In this document: piece by piece, positions 1-10,259 of the stretch
Layout of the letters: each line of letters opens with the position of its first letter
How positions within the stretch are numbered: the first letter of the stretch is position 1
Assembly: GCF_003268475.1 (NCBI RefSeq)
Contig: NZ_MCIF01000002.1
Location: 4,448,303 to 4,512,302 of the forward strand
Origin: Thermogemmatispora tikiterensis
GTDB taxonomy: Bacteria; Chloroflexota; Ktedonobacteria; Ktedonobacterales; Ktedonobacteraceae
DNA length: 64,000 bases
Direction: 5' to 3'
Position numbers and translations under genes: made by a program
Notes under the pieces: generated by a model
What the model saw: the letters and a program-made list of their open reading frames with translations, nothing else
Told to the model about the DNA's origin: nothing
Database searches by the model: none

Positions 1-620
1 CCTTGCATGCGGCCAAGGGTCTGGAGTTTCCGGTGGTCTTCATTGTAGGTCTCGACGAGGGCATTCTCCCACATGGGCGCTCCATCGATGCGCCCGAGCA
101 GCTGGAGGAAGAGCGTCGCCTGGCCTATGTCGGTTTCACGCGCGCTATGCGTCGTCTCTATCTGGTGCGCGCCCGCCGCCGCTCGTATTTCGGCGATGTG
201 GTCTATACGGAGCCGTCGCGCTTTCTGGCGGATATCCCTCCCGATCTCTTTGCCTCCAGTCCCGGCTCTGGGTCGCTGCGCCAGTCTTCAACCTGGGAGC
301 GGGGAGGCCGCTACGAGAGCTATGATCACGACCACGAAGACTATGGCTCTCGCCGGGTCTATGGCGGCGCTGCTTCCCGCCCGCGCCGCTCCGTGCCTGC
401 CGACACGACCTTCGCCCCGTCATCCGCCGACGTCTCGTCGACACCAGCAGCCCCGCGCTTCCAGCCCGGCGATCGCGTGCTGCACCATCTCTTTGGTCAG
501 GGCATTGTGCTCAAGAGTGAGCTGGAAAGCGGCTCTGAGTTTGTCGAGGTGCAGTTTCAGGGGAAGCATGGCAAGAAGCGTCTGAGCCTGGATTATGCAC
601 GCCTGGAGCGCCTCCCCTGA
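1..620 (+). CDS. uvrD: UvrD/PcrA-type DNA helicase, C-terminal part (5' truncated by window edge)
   Basis: This is the last ~205 residues of a superfamily 1 3'-5' DNA helicase that unwinds DNA in excision and mismatch repair. The frame is open to the window edge and begins inside helicase motif V (TLHAAKGLEFPVVF), so the true start lies outside. Motif VI follows (EERRLAYVGFTRAMRRLYL). A Gly/Ser/Tyr-rich linker leads to a C-terminal Tudor-like module (about residues 150-205, beginning FQPGDRVLHHLFGQGIV) typical of PcrA/UvrD and known in that family to contact RNA polymerase. The family assignment is firm; PcrA versus UvrD naming is a convention. Confidence 0.93.
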   Translation, partial: LHAAKGLEFPVVFIVGLDEGILPHGRSIDAPEQLEEERRLAYVGFTRAMRRLYLVRARRRSYFGDVVYTEPSRFLADIPPDLFASSPGSGSLRQSSTWERGGRYESYDHDHEDYGSRRVYGGAASRPRRSVPADTTFAPSSADVSSTPAAPRFQPGDRVLHHLFGQGIVLKSELESGSEFVEVQFQGKHGKKRLSLDYARLERLP

Positions 621-661
621 GCCGCTCCGCTCGCTCCGCGCCAGTCGGGGAACAGAGCGGC
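621..661. terminator. GC-rich hairpin directly after the helicase stop codon
   Basis: GCCGCTC (621-627) pairs with GAGCGGC (655-661), starting one base after the TGA of the helicase gene. There is no T-tract, so it is a candidate 3'-end structure rather than a textbook intrinsic terminator. Confidence 0.4.
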
Positions 662-682
662 ACTGGTCTTAGCGGCCCCTAT

Positions 683-1021
683 TCATTCCGCTGCTCTATC
701 TATCACTACCGCTCCCAGGGAGCCGCAAAGCAGCAAAAGAATGAACCCCCAGAAGCAAGAAGGATCGGAGCCAGGGAAGGAATAACCACCCAGATAGGCT
801 ACTCCTGCAAGGCCGAGCAGCTCAATCAACAGGCTCAAGAAAAACAGTGATCCTTTCGTCGATCGCCCATCATCGTCACTCTCCAGATCAGGAGGGGGAA
901 CATCATCCCAGTCAGCATGCCAGTTGTCGCCTTTCCATTCGTAGTAAGCAAGCAGCCAGATGTTGCATCTCAAATACCGCCTGCTTCCAAATATGGCTAT
1001 TGTCTGGGTAAATAGAATCAT
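683..1021 (-). CDS. small hypothetical membrane protein (112 aa)
   Basis: I do not recognise this protein. The N-terminal half is hydrophilic with an acidic stretch (DDVPPPDLESDDDG). The C-terminal half has two hydrophobic segments (about residues 58-78 and 88-105) separated by a Gly/Pro/Cys loop, which suggests a two-TM membrane protein with a cytoplasmic acidic head. Base composition is visibly more AT-rich than its neighbours, so it may be a recent arrival. No good ribosome binding site precedes the ATG. The start, and even the reality of the gene, are uncertain. Confidence 0.45.
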   Translation of the reverse strand: MILFTQTIAIFGSRRYLRCNIWLLAYYEWKGDNWHADWDDVPPPDLESDDDGRSTKGSLFFLSLLIELLGLAGVAYLGGYSFPGSDPSCFWGFILLLLCGSLGAVVIDRAAE

Positions 1022-1094
1022 CTATCATAGATAAGCCTTTTTATTCTTATAGCTTTGTCAACAGATTGAGAAAGGACCCTGGTCGCAAAAACTG

Positions 1095-1823
1095 ATGGAG
1101 AAAAGGCGCTTCAAAGAGGAGAAAAGTGGCGAGCGAATAGCGTACCATATTACTATTCATGATATGCCCAGCAGCGAACGCCCGCGCGAGCGTCTGCTGT
1201 CCTACGGGCCGCAGGCTCTCTCGACTGCCGAGCTGTTAGCCATCGTGCTGCGCACTGGGACGAGGCGCAACAATGTTGTGGAGCTGGCGGCGAAACTCCT
1301 GGTGCTGTACGGTGGGCTTGGCGGCCTCATGGGGGCAGATCTGGCCAAGCTCTGCCGTGAGCATAGGCTGGGCGCTGCTAAGGCGGCCCAGCTCAAGGCG
1401 GCGCTGGAGCTGGGTCGACGTTTGCAGCTAGAGCAGCCGGAGGCTCGCTATCGCATCACCTCGCCGGCTGATGCGGCGCGCCTGGTCATGATGGAGATGG
1501 CCTATCTGGAGCATGAGGAAATGTGGATTCTGCTGCTGGATACCAAGAATCAGGTGGTGGCCATCGAGAAGCGTTACAAAGGGACGGTCAACAGCTCGGT
1601 TCTGCGTGCAGCCGAAGTTTTTCGGCCTGCCATCCTGCGCAATTGTCCGAGTATTCTCATTTGCCACAATCACCCGAGTGGAGACCCGACGCCTTCGCCG
1701 GAGGACATCGCCGTTACCGAGCAGCTGGTGGCCGCCGGGCACCTCCTTGATACCGAGCTAATCGATCATCTGGTGATTGGCAAGCAGCGCTATGTGAGCC
1801 TGAAGGAGCAGCTCCGTTGGTAG
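1095..1823 (+). CDS. radC: RadC family JAB-domain protein
   Basis: 242 residues, the normal size for the family. The N-terminal helix-hairpin-helix part carries the typical RPRERLLSYGPQALS and AELLAIVLRTGT segments. The C-terminal JAB/MPN metalloprotease-like domain has the metal site HNHPSGDPTPSPED (about residues 190-203). The molecular role of RadC is unsettled: it was named for DNA repair, but that link has been questioned and the family is often found near mobile and defence genes. Here it stands alone, converging on lon. The start at 1095 leaves a short extra N-terminus before the conserved region; an internal start is possible. Confidence 0.93.
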   Translation: MEKRRFKEEKSGERIAYHITIHDMPSSERPRERLLSYGPQALSTAELLAIVLRTGTRRNNVVELAAKLLVLYGGLGGLMGADLAKLCREHRLGAAKAAQLKAALELGRRLQLEQPEARYRITSPADAARLVMMEMAYLEHEEMWILLLDTKNQVVAIEKRYKGTVNSSVLRAAEVFRPAILRNCPSILICHNHPSGDPTPSPEDIAVTEQLVAAGHLLDTELIDHLVIGKQRYVSLKEQLRW

Positions 1824-1935
1824 CGCTGACCAGCCAGGTGCGGGCGGGCGGCCTGCCGGCCAGGCCGACGCCCCTGGGAAGAGGGAGGGAAGCGAGCGAC
1901 CTGGCAGAGGAGAGAAGCCCAGGCCGGGATTGGGG

Positions 1936-1969
1936 TGAGGCGAGGCGAGGCAAGGCGAGGCGAGGCAAG
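1936..1969. repeat. tandem GGCGA-type pentanucleotide repeat
   Basis: Six consecutive five-base units of the form GAGGC/AAGGC lie in the spacer between radC and lon. No gene is visible in this stretch. It is one of several pentanucleotide arrays in spacers of this window. Confidence 0.75.
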
Positions 1970-1990
1970 AAGGAAGGAGAAGACAGAGCG

Positions 1991-2057
1991 GCTGCGATGG
2001 GGAGTGTCCAGAAGGAGCCAGGGAAGGAAGACCTTCCTCCCCCAGTCCCATCGCAGC
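1991..2057. terminator. nested hairpin between convergent radC and lon
   Basis: An 11-bp perfect outer stem, GCTGCGATGGG (1991-2001) with CCCATCGCAGC (2047-2057), encloses a small perfect hairpin GGAAGG-AAGA-CCTTCC (2022-2037). It lies between two genes that converge, where a bidirectional 3'-end structure is expected. No T-tract is present on either strand. Confidence 0.5.
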
Positions 2058-2088
2058 CGTCCCTGGCTCCATTTGACAGCGAAAACAC

Positions 2089-4932
<2,844 letters not shown>

Positions 4933-4976
4933 AAACCTTTCTCAGTCAGTAGTTCGTTCGGTTCATTCGCTAATAG

Positions 4977-5459
4977 CTACTTCTCCGTGGCACTCTGCCG
5001 AACCTGGACGCGCTGAGGCTCGCTGCGGGTCGCGGGCAGCTTGGGCAACGTGACCCAGAGAAAGCCGTTTTCGTAGCGTGCCGTCACTGCCTCGCGATCG
5101 ATGGGCGAGGGAATGAAGACCTCAACGCGAAAAGGTCCATAGCGGATCTGCGCCTCCTGATAGTAGAGGTTCTCGCGGTCCTCATTGTCATCTCGCCGCT
5201 CGCCGCTGACTACCAGCGCGTCTTCGTAGAGTGTGACATTGATCTCATCCTCTGACATGCCTGCAAGCTCTATCTTCACGACGACCTGCTCCGCCGATTC
5301 GCGTATATCGGCGGGAGGACGCCAGACCTCCGAGTGTTGGAGGAGCGCCTGCTGACTCTGCCAGAGAACTTCCTGCAACAACTGACGATAGTGGCGTTGC
5401 AGTTGTTGCCCCGACCCATCGATATAGCGATAGGTCACAGAGCGGTAGCGCATCCGCAT
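4977..5459 (-). CDS. hsp20: small heat-shock protein, Hsp20/alpha-crystallin family
   Basis: 160 residues. A ~55-residue N-terminal arm precedes the alpha-crystallin domain (from IRESAEQVVVKIELAGMSED to ENGFLWVTLPK) and a short tail. These ATP-independent chaperones hold unfolding proteins for refolding or degradation. The gene is directly upstream of lon on the same strand, a functional pairing: one holds damaged proteins, the other degrades them. GAGG lies 9 nt before the ATG. I looked upstream for a CIRCE or HAIR operator and found none. Confidence 0.94.
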   Translation of the reverse strand: MRMRYRSVTYRYIDGSGQQLQRHYRQLLQEVLWQSQQALLQHSEVWRPPADIRESAEQVVVKIELAGMSEDEINVTLYEDALVVSGERRDDNEDRENLYYQEAQIRYGPFRVEVFIPSPIDREAVTARYENGFLWVTLPKLPATRSEPQRVQVRQSATEK

Positions 5460-5570
5460 ACTGGCTTACCTCGTTTCACTCTCCTCAAACGGATCGTGAG
5501 GCGTGACCTACATGCAGCTTCCCTGCTCGTTTCGTTGATGACCGCTGGCCTGCTGAACGCTGTCGGGCTG

Positions 5571-5596
5571 TCGATCGATCTGGTCGATCGATCTGG
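5571..5596. promoter_or_regulatory. 13-bp tandem duplication upstream of hsp20-lon
   Basis: Two adjacent perfect copies of TCGATCGATCTGG, each containing the palindrome GATCGATC. Position upstream of a stress operon and the perfect duplication suggest a possible regulator site. Function is inferred only. Confidence 0.35.
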
Positions 5597-5804
5597 CCGC
5601 CTGCCCTGGTCTGGCTCCCTCCATACCTGGCTGACTCCCGGTTTGCTTGAGTGCTCTCTCCCTGAGCTTGCGAGTCGCTGACGAGTCGATAACTGGTCTG
5701 CTAGAAGGATAAAGCGAGCCACACGAACGAACGGTCGGCCACAGGCCGGCAGACAGGCACAACAGGCAAGCCAGGCAAACAGACAGACAAAACCACACCG
5801 CTCC

Positions 5805-5838
5805 GGCTGGGCTGGACCGGACTGGACTGGACTGGACC
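5805..5838. repeat. CTGGA/GGACT pentanucleotide repeat
   Basis: Several tandem five-base units (ctggg, ctgga, ccgga, ctgga, ctgga, ctgga) in the non-coding spacer. Confidence 0.7.
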
Positions 5839-6151
5839 CTGACGGGTCTGGCTCAGTCTCGCCTGCCCTCCGGCCTGTTGCTTTGTCTTACTGGCCTGCC
5901 CTCGTTCCAGAGCCGGAAGATCTGGCTTCCCGCTCAGACCCTGTCCTGCCCTGCCCTGCCCGCTCGCTTCCCCTTGCCTTCTCTCCTCCCCTGGTGTAGG
6001 GCGCTGCTGGCCGGGTCTTCCTTCCGCCCGGCCTCTGCTTCTTCTTTTTTTCTTTCCTGCAATCTGCTCTGCGGCGCTCTCTCAGGCGAGGTAGATGGAG
6101 TTGGGGGAGCGAAGACGTTCCGTCCAGCCCCGTGGATGCTACACGGGCTGA

Positions 6152-6358
6152 CTACAGCAGAGGAAGATCTTTTTCGCCGCTGGCCAGCGCCTTCTGACAC
6201 TCCGGGCAGAGGTATTCGTATTCTGAATGGCTCTCTGAGAGGACGTCGCTCTGGATGATGCGCGCGTAGCGCAGACGTGTTGCCTTATTGCACCTGGAGC
6301 AGTTGACATATGTATCCGATATTGCAGTCCTTCTGGTCCCAAGGATGTCTTCCTGCAT
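6152..6358 (-). CDS. small zinc-ribbon protein
   Basis: 68 residues from the chosen ATG. Two CxxC pairs, NCSRC and LCPEC, about 35 residues apart, would bind one zinc ion as in zinc ribbons. The rest is basic and soluble, with no catalytic motif. The frame continues upstream to a TTG at 6388, but the ATG at 6358 has AGAAAGG some 12 nt before it and begins the compact domain (MQEDILG). Proteins of this size and shape often bind nucleic acid or act as adaptors; the function here is unknown. Confidence 0.6.
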   Translation of the reverse strand: MQEDILGTRRTAISDTYVNCSRCNKATRLRYARIIQSDVLSESHSEYEYLCPECQKALASGEKDLPLL

Positions 6359-6528
6359 GACCGACACATGCCTTTCTTTCTGCTTCAAAGGTCACAATCA
6401 CCCGGTAGCAGCGTGGGCCAGGGCTATGTGGCGCATAGCTGTCGGCTTGGCTCTGCGCTCTTGGCCTGACCCTCTCACGGGAGCGGAGTGTGTGCGTTGC
6501 GTATGGGCAGGCGTGCCTTCCCATCTGC

Positions 6529-6565
6529 AGGCCAGGGCCGCCCTGTTGGCCGCCTGGCCTTTTTG
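6529..6565 (+). terminator. intrinsic terminator on + strand with no + gene upstream
   Basis: AGGCCAGG (6529-6536) pairs with CCTGGCCT (6553-6560) and is followed by a run of T (6560-6564) and GATT, a standard intrinsic terminator read on the + strand. No + strand gene is visible upstream; the nearest gene is the zinc-ribbon gene on the other strand. The sequence just before is itself foldable (ATGGGCAGG with CCTTCCCAT near 6502-6523). Confidence 0.6.
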
Positions 6566-6600
6566 ATTATGGCATGCGGGCGCGAAAATTGCAAGGTGGT

Positions 6601-6629
6601 TTGACGTCTTCATGGCGATATGCTACTAT
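6601..6629 (+). promoter_or_regulatory. near-consensus sigma70-type promoter for the 6762 gene
   Basis: TTGACG (6601-6606), a 17-bp spacer, then TACTAT (6624-6629) preceded by TGC, giving an extended -10. It lies 133 bp upstream of the ATG at 6762. Confidence 0.7.
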
Positions 6630-6761
6630 GTCTCTTGGGCTTCATTTATTTTTCGTGCGTTTTCAAAAGGTTAGCGGGCAACTCAGCAGCTATCAGGCGC
6701 GTCTTTCCTGGTTGGTTAGCCGGGCGCGGCCAGCGCCCTGATATGAATAGAGGGCACTCCC

Positions 6762-7373
6762 ATGATCGCGCGAACACTCTCTCAATGGCTGGCTCGATTG
6801 TTTGCATGGTGGCCCGGAAGAAAGCGGCGCTCCCAGTCGGTGGAGGCGGAAGCGAGTGGGGCCTCCGGCGCTCATGCACTGGCGCCACGTCAACCTCCTC
6901 TGCCGGGCCTGCCCCCGTCTACTTCTCCGGCGACGCCCACCTCCACTTCTCCCGCGACGCCGGCCAGTGGTCTGGCTTCGCAAGCCGGCCCTGCTTCTCG
7001 CTACTCGTTCCTTCTGGAAAGCCACGATCTCTTCTTGCCGCCGAAGCTGACAGCTCCGCCTGGTGCCCCCGGTGGGTTGCCGTTCCTCGATCGCAGCCCG
7101 CAAGGCTTCCCCGGTTCTCTGGCTGATCCCAACCGCTCTCTGAGCGAGCGTATCCGCTGGATGCGGGACAATGATCTCCTCTCGTCTGGCGAGGCCGCCG
7201 CGCAAGCGGAGGCAGGGGAGAGCGCGGCGGCCAGTGAGGCGAGCGACTCTTCGCCGGCGACCCTCCTCCAGCAGCGCCGTCTGGAGTTCCTGCGCTATCT
7301 GGTCAGGCGCGGCCTGGTTAATGAGGGCTTCGAGCAGGAGGATCTCCCAGAGCAGTATCGTCGTCTTCCCTGA
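6762..7373 (+). CDS. hypothetical protein with Pro/Ser/Thr-rich linker
   Basis: 203 residues, not recognised. A short basic/aromatic N-terminus (LARLFAWWPGRKRR) is followed by an Ala/Pro/Ser/Thr-rich low-complexity stretch (about residues 30-80), then a more ordered C-terminal part with LSERIRWMRDNDLLSSG and LLQQRRLEFLRYLVRRGLVNEGF, both likely helical. It has no signal peptide and no clear TM segment. The strong promoter 130 bp upstream and RBS-like AGAGGG support expression. The aromatic-basic N-terminus might associate with the membrane; this is speculative. Confidence 0.65.
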   Translation: MIARTLSQWLARLFAWWPGRKRRSQSVEAEASGASGAHALAPRQPPLPGLPPSTSPATPTSTSPATPASGLASQAGPASRYSFLLESHDLFLPPKLTAPPGAPGGLPFLDRSPQGFPGSLADPNRSLSERIRWMRDNDLLSSGEAAAQAEAGESAAASEASDSSPATLLQQRRLEFLRYLVRRGLVNEGFEQEDLPEQYRRLP

Positions 7374-7961
7374 GCCGGATCTGCTCCCACCTCTCTGCGC
7401 CAGGGGTAGCGCGATGACAGGAGGCGGCGGCCTGGCTCTCCCGCCCTGGCTCGACTCGGCTCGGCTCGGCTCGGCCAGGGTGCAGCCTGTCTGTCCACCT
7501 GCCTGCTTGCGCCTGGTCGATAGGGGCGGCGGAGAAAGCCGGTGGTCAGGAGGGGGGGAAGGCGGCTCTACATCAGGTCAAAGGGTAGAGGAGGAGGCTT
7601 CTCTTTCCCTCCAGCGCTGGTGGCGGTGGGTGGCGCTATCGATCACTCTGGTTCCATCCACATCCGCATTCAGGACTCCAGGGCAGTCAGCGACAGGCTG
7701 CTGCCTGCTCGGTGCTCGCTGATGCCAGGGGGAAGCGGAGGGCTGCCAACGCCGATGGATGGCAACGATCGGCGAGCGGGTGCCTGCGCTGAGCCTCTTC
7801 AGCCAGCGAGACGGGCCGTGAACGAGTAAACAGGATGGTGTGGCGATCGCTTTGTCAGCTCTCGGAGAGAGGAGGTCTGCATTCGAGGGTGGGCCTCGTT
7901 CCCTGCCTGGGTTGGCGGCCTGGCAAAGCGGTCGCGTGCTTTCTTGGGCTGAGCCTGGTCG
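7374..7961. other. gene-free spacer with CTCGG repeat
   Basis: No credible gene. It contains a CTCGG/CTCGA pentanucleotide array at about 7449-7474. The remaining open frames have compositional bias unlike the neighbouring genes. The two flanking genes converge on this spacer, but I see no obvious hairpin with a T-tract. Confidence 0.55.
7449..7474. repeat. CTCGG pentanucleotide repeat
   Basis: Five tandem units (ctcga followed by four ctcgg) in the spacer. Confidence 0.75.
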
Positions 7962-8420
7962 TCAGTCTTCGATGGCTGTCTCGCTGAGGCGCAGGACCAG
8001 GCGGCAGAAATGGAGCATTGCCGCGGCGAACTCCAGATAGGTCTCATCGCTGGGAGCGGCGTGAGGACCAGGTGAGGCGCGTCGGCGTAAGGCCCGGAGC
8101 ACAACCATGACGTCTTCCTTCAAGGAGGCATCAAGATCCCCGCTCTGCATCAGGCGGATTACCTGGGCCACAATCGAGTCGACTTCACGGCGCATCAGAC
8201 GGAGTTCTGTTAACCAGGCATCCTCGTCGGCGGGTGGGGGAGCATCGTCGCCCCATGGGGGGACCGGCAGGGTCTTGCTCTCCTCTTCGTCCTGTCTGGC
8301 ATCGCTGTAGCTCGCACGTTGTTTGGCCTGGAGGTGAGTAGGGGAGTCTGCTGCTGCGCCTTCGAGTGTGACCCCCAGCTCACGCAGTAGCTCGGCTAGT
8401 TCTTGTTCCCAGCCAGCCAT
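7962..8420 (-). CDS. conserved-looking hypothetical protein, LGVT N-terminal motif
   Basis: 152 residues from the ATG at 8420, which has an excellent ribosome binding site (AAGGAGGTATCAC then ATG). The frame is open further upstream but that start is clearly preferred. The N-terminus MAGWEQELAELLRELGVTLEG resembles the start of the 11142-11591 protein (EQLESLLANLGVTMEQ), and the C-terminal ~80 residues look helical. No known domain was recognised. Likely a soluble cytoplasmic protein of a lineage-specific family. Confidence 0.75.
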   Translation of the reverse strand: MAGWEQELAELLRELGVTLEGAAADSPTHLQAKQRASYSDARQDEEESKTLPVPPWGDDAPPPADEDAWLTELRLMRREVDSIVAQVIRLMQSGDLDASLKEDVMVVLRALRRRASPGPHAAPSDETYLEFAAAMLHFCRLVLRLSETAIED

Positions 8421-8775
8421 GTGATACCTCCTTCTGAAATAACCGCCAGGACGTCCTTGACACATCCAAAGTGTAGCACAGTGTACCATCCCTGTAAATG
8501 GGTCGAATGGGCTGAGACACTCGCGTGCCGTGCCTGGGAGGAGCGTGCTTCTTCGCGCTGGTTACCTGGCTGCGCCGGCCCGGCTGGCAGGATGCTCCTC
8601 CTCCTGCCCGGCCATTGTTATGACGACGCGCTGGCTGGGACGGTAGAACAGGGCAATTGCCGATGGGACGGCTGGGCTGGTGAAGACGACGGCTGCCTGC
8701 TCTTCTCTACAGAAGGAGAGGGGAGCGGGTCGGCGCCGGGTTCCCCCGGGGTAGAACCCGGCGCCGCGGGTCGGC
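8421..8775. other. spacer with promoter elements and menA 3' hairpin
   Basis: Read on the minus strand it holds two -10-like TACACT elements (8470-8475 and 8480-8485), each preceded by TGN, upstream of the 8420 start. The other end holds the 13-bp hairpin after menA. No gene is visible. Confidence 0.55.
8731..8766 (-). terminator. menA: strong hairpin after menA
   Basis: A 13-bp perfect stem, CGGCGCCGGGTTC (8731-8743) with GAACCCGGCGCCG (8754-8766), loop containing CCCCGGGG. It starts 10 bp beyond the menA stop codon. No T-tract follows. Confidence 0.55.
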
Positions 8776-10035
8776 TCAGGGCAAGGCCAGGGAAGGCACC
8801 TGGGGGAGAATGGGGAGGATCGCCGAGAGCAGCAGGCCCACGACGAGCAGGGCGATAAACCAGGCCTCTAACTTGAGCGTCTCGCGCAGCACAAGATGGA
8901 GGCCGGAGGCGAGATCGGTGCGAACGATGCCGCTCACGACGACGACCAGCGTGGGCAGGGTCCAGAGGGCGATGAGCGCGAGATGAGGCGCATTGTGCGG
9001 TAGACCGATGATGAGCAGGACAAGGTAGGCGCCTCCCAGCAGGGCCAGAAAAAGGACCCGGTTGAGGCCCAGCCCCAGGGTGTTGGCCAGCGTGCGCTTG
9101 CCGGCCTGGGCATCGTCCTCAACGTCGCGCATGTCATTGACGTGCACGAAAGCGGTAGCCAGCAGGCCCGGCATGAGGCTGTAGAGCAGTACCTGCCCGC
9201 TCAGCTGGGCCTGCTGCAGGTAGTAGGCCCCCACAGTGATGAGCGGCCCGTAGACGCAGAAAGCAACCGGCAAGCCGAGCATGAGTGAGGAGAGCGCTCG
9301 CCGCGTGGCGCTGTAGAAGTAGGCAGCCAGCAGCCCCAGCAGTCCAAAGAGGAGCAGCGGCCAGCCGGCAGCAAGGGCGAGCAGCAGGCCCAGCAGCGAG
9401 CCGCCGGCCAGCAGGACCAGGCCAAAGGCCAGGACATGCGTGGGCTTGATCAGGCCCTGCTGAATGAGCTTGCCCGGCCCCAGGGTGTTGCTGGTGTCAA
9501 TCCCGCGCAGGTAGTCGTAGTAGTCATTGATGAGATTGGCCCCAAGCTGCAGGAGCACGACGGCCAGCAGCCCCACCAGAAAACGCTGAGGGTGCCACTG
9601 CCCCAGCCCCAGAGGCCCGCGTAGGCTGAGGATATGCACCAGAGCAAGAACGCTCCCCAGCAGGAACGGCATGGCGCTTAGGATGAGATAGCGTGGCCGC
9701 ATGCCTTCCCACCAGATGCGCGACCACTCGCTCACGCTGCGCCGATACTCCGCCGGCTGGGCCACCAGCGGGGTCGGCGTGCTAACCGCTTCACTGGCTT
9801 CGACCGAGTGCACCGAGACCTCGGGCTGCAGGGTGCTGAGGGTCTGGAGCGACCCCAGGGGAATGGTTGGAACTTCCTCCGCCTGCACCGACTCGGCAGT
9901 CACGATCTGCGAACTGGCTTTGATTTCGCTCTCGCCTTGTTTCTTCCCTTTGCCATTGCTGATAGTATCGCTATGCTCTGCAATCTCTAACTCTTTGGCA
10001 GGCTGCTCTTTGTTCGTAAGCTCTTGCTGCGACAT
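8776..10035 (-). CDS. menA: UbiA-family prenyltransferase, MenA-like, with long N-terminal extension
   Basis: Residues ~100-419 form an eight-to-nine-TM UbiA-type prenyltransferase. The first Asp-rich motif is in GANLINDYYDYLRGID and the second in NDMRDVEDDAQAGKRTLA; these bind Mg-diphosphate of the polyprenyl donor. The closest known pattern is 1,4-dihydroxy-2-naphthoate polyprenyltransferase, which makes demethylmenaquinone in the membrane. The first ~98 residues are a Glu/Ser/Thr/Val-rich, presumably disordered cytoplasmic extension not found in typical MenA. The ATG follows AAAGGGGGG. No other menaquinone genes are nearby, so a different aromatic acceptor cannot be excluded. Confidence 0.85.
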   Translation of the reverse strand: MSQQELTNKEQPAKELEIAEHSDTISNGKGKKQGESEIKASSQIVTAESVQAEEVPTIPLGSLQTLSTLQPEVSVHSVEASEAVSTPTPLVAQPAEYRRSVSEWSRIWWEGMRPRYLILSAMPFLLGSVLALVHILSLRGPLGLGQWHPQRFLVGLLAVVLLQLGANLINDYYDYLRGIDTSNTLGPGKLIQQGLIKPTHVLAFGLVLLAGGSLLGLLLALAAGWPLLLFGLLGLLAAYFYSATRRALSSLMLGLPVAFCVYGPLITVGAYYLQQAQLSGQVLLYSLMPGLLATAFVHVNDMRDVEDDAQAGKRTLANTLGLGLNRVLFLALLGGAYLVLLIIGLPHNAPHLALIALWTLPTLVVVVSGIVRTDLASGLHLVLRETLKLEAWFIALLVVGLLLSAILPILPQVPSLALP

Positions 10036-10230
10036 ATGCCCCCCTTTCGCTGCGCACTTGCCGCTGGCTCCGGCGGCGCACCATTGGGTCCCTTCATAAT
10101 GTTGAGAAGATAGAGAGACAGTAGACGATCAAAGATGCTATAGAAGATGACTGCTCCTGGTATCTCTGCTTGCTTGCTACAGGCTGGAACGCAGCCTGTA
10201 AACTGAGCTGGTAACGCCTTCGTCACTGTT

Positions 10231-10236
10231 AGTATA
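10231..10236 (-). promoter_or_regulatory. -10 element (TATACT) upstream of menA
   Basis: Minus-strand TATACT about 195 bp upstream of the menA start, preceded by TTG. No convincing -35 was found. Confidence 0.4.
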
Positions 10237-10259
10237 CAACCTGCCGGCCAATCGGCACA

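Larger units (their letters stand above)
5460..6151. other. gene-free spacer upstream of hsp20-lon
   Basis: No convincing coding frame. It holds a perfect 13-bp tandem duplication at 5571-5596 (TCGATCGATCTGG twice), about 110 bp upstream of hsp20, and a GGACT-type pentanucleotide array near 5805-5838. The open frames here are C/T-rich low-complexity sequence. I see no clear consensus promoter. Confidence 0.6.

Noticed and set aside
5640..5670. possible CIRCE or HAIR heat-shock operator (TTGAGTGCTC near 5646)
   Set aside because: Only a half-site-like string is present. The second arm at the required spacing is missing.
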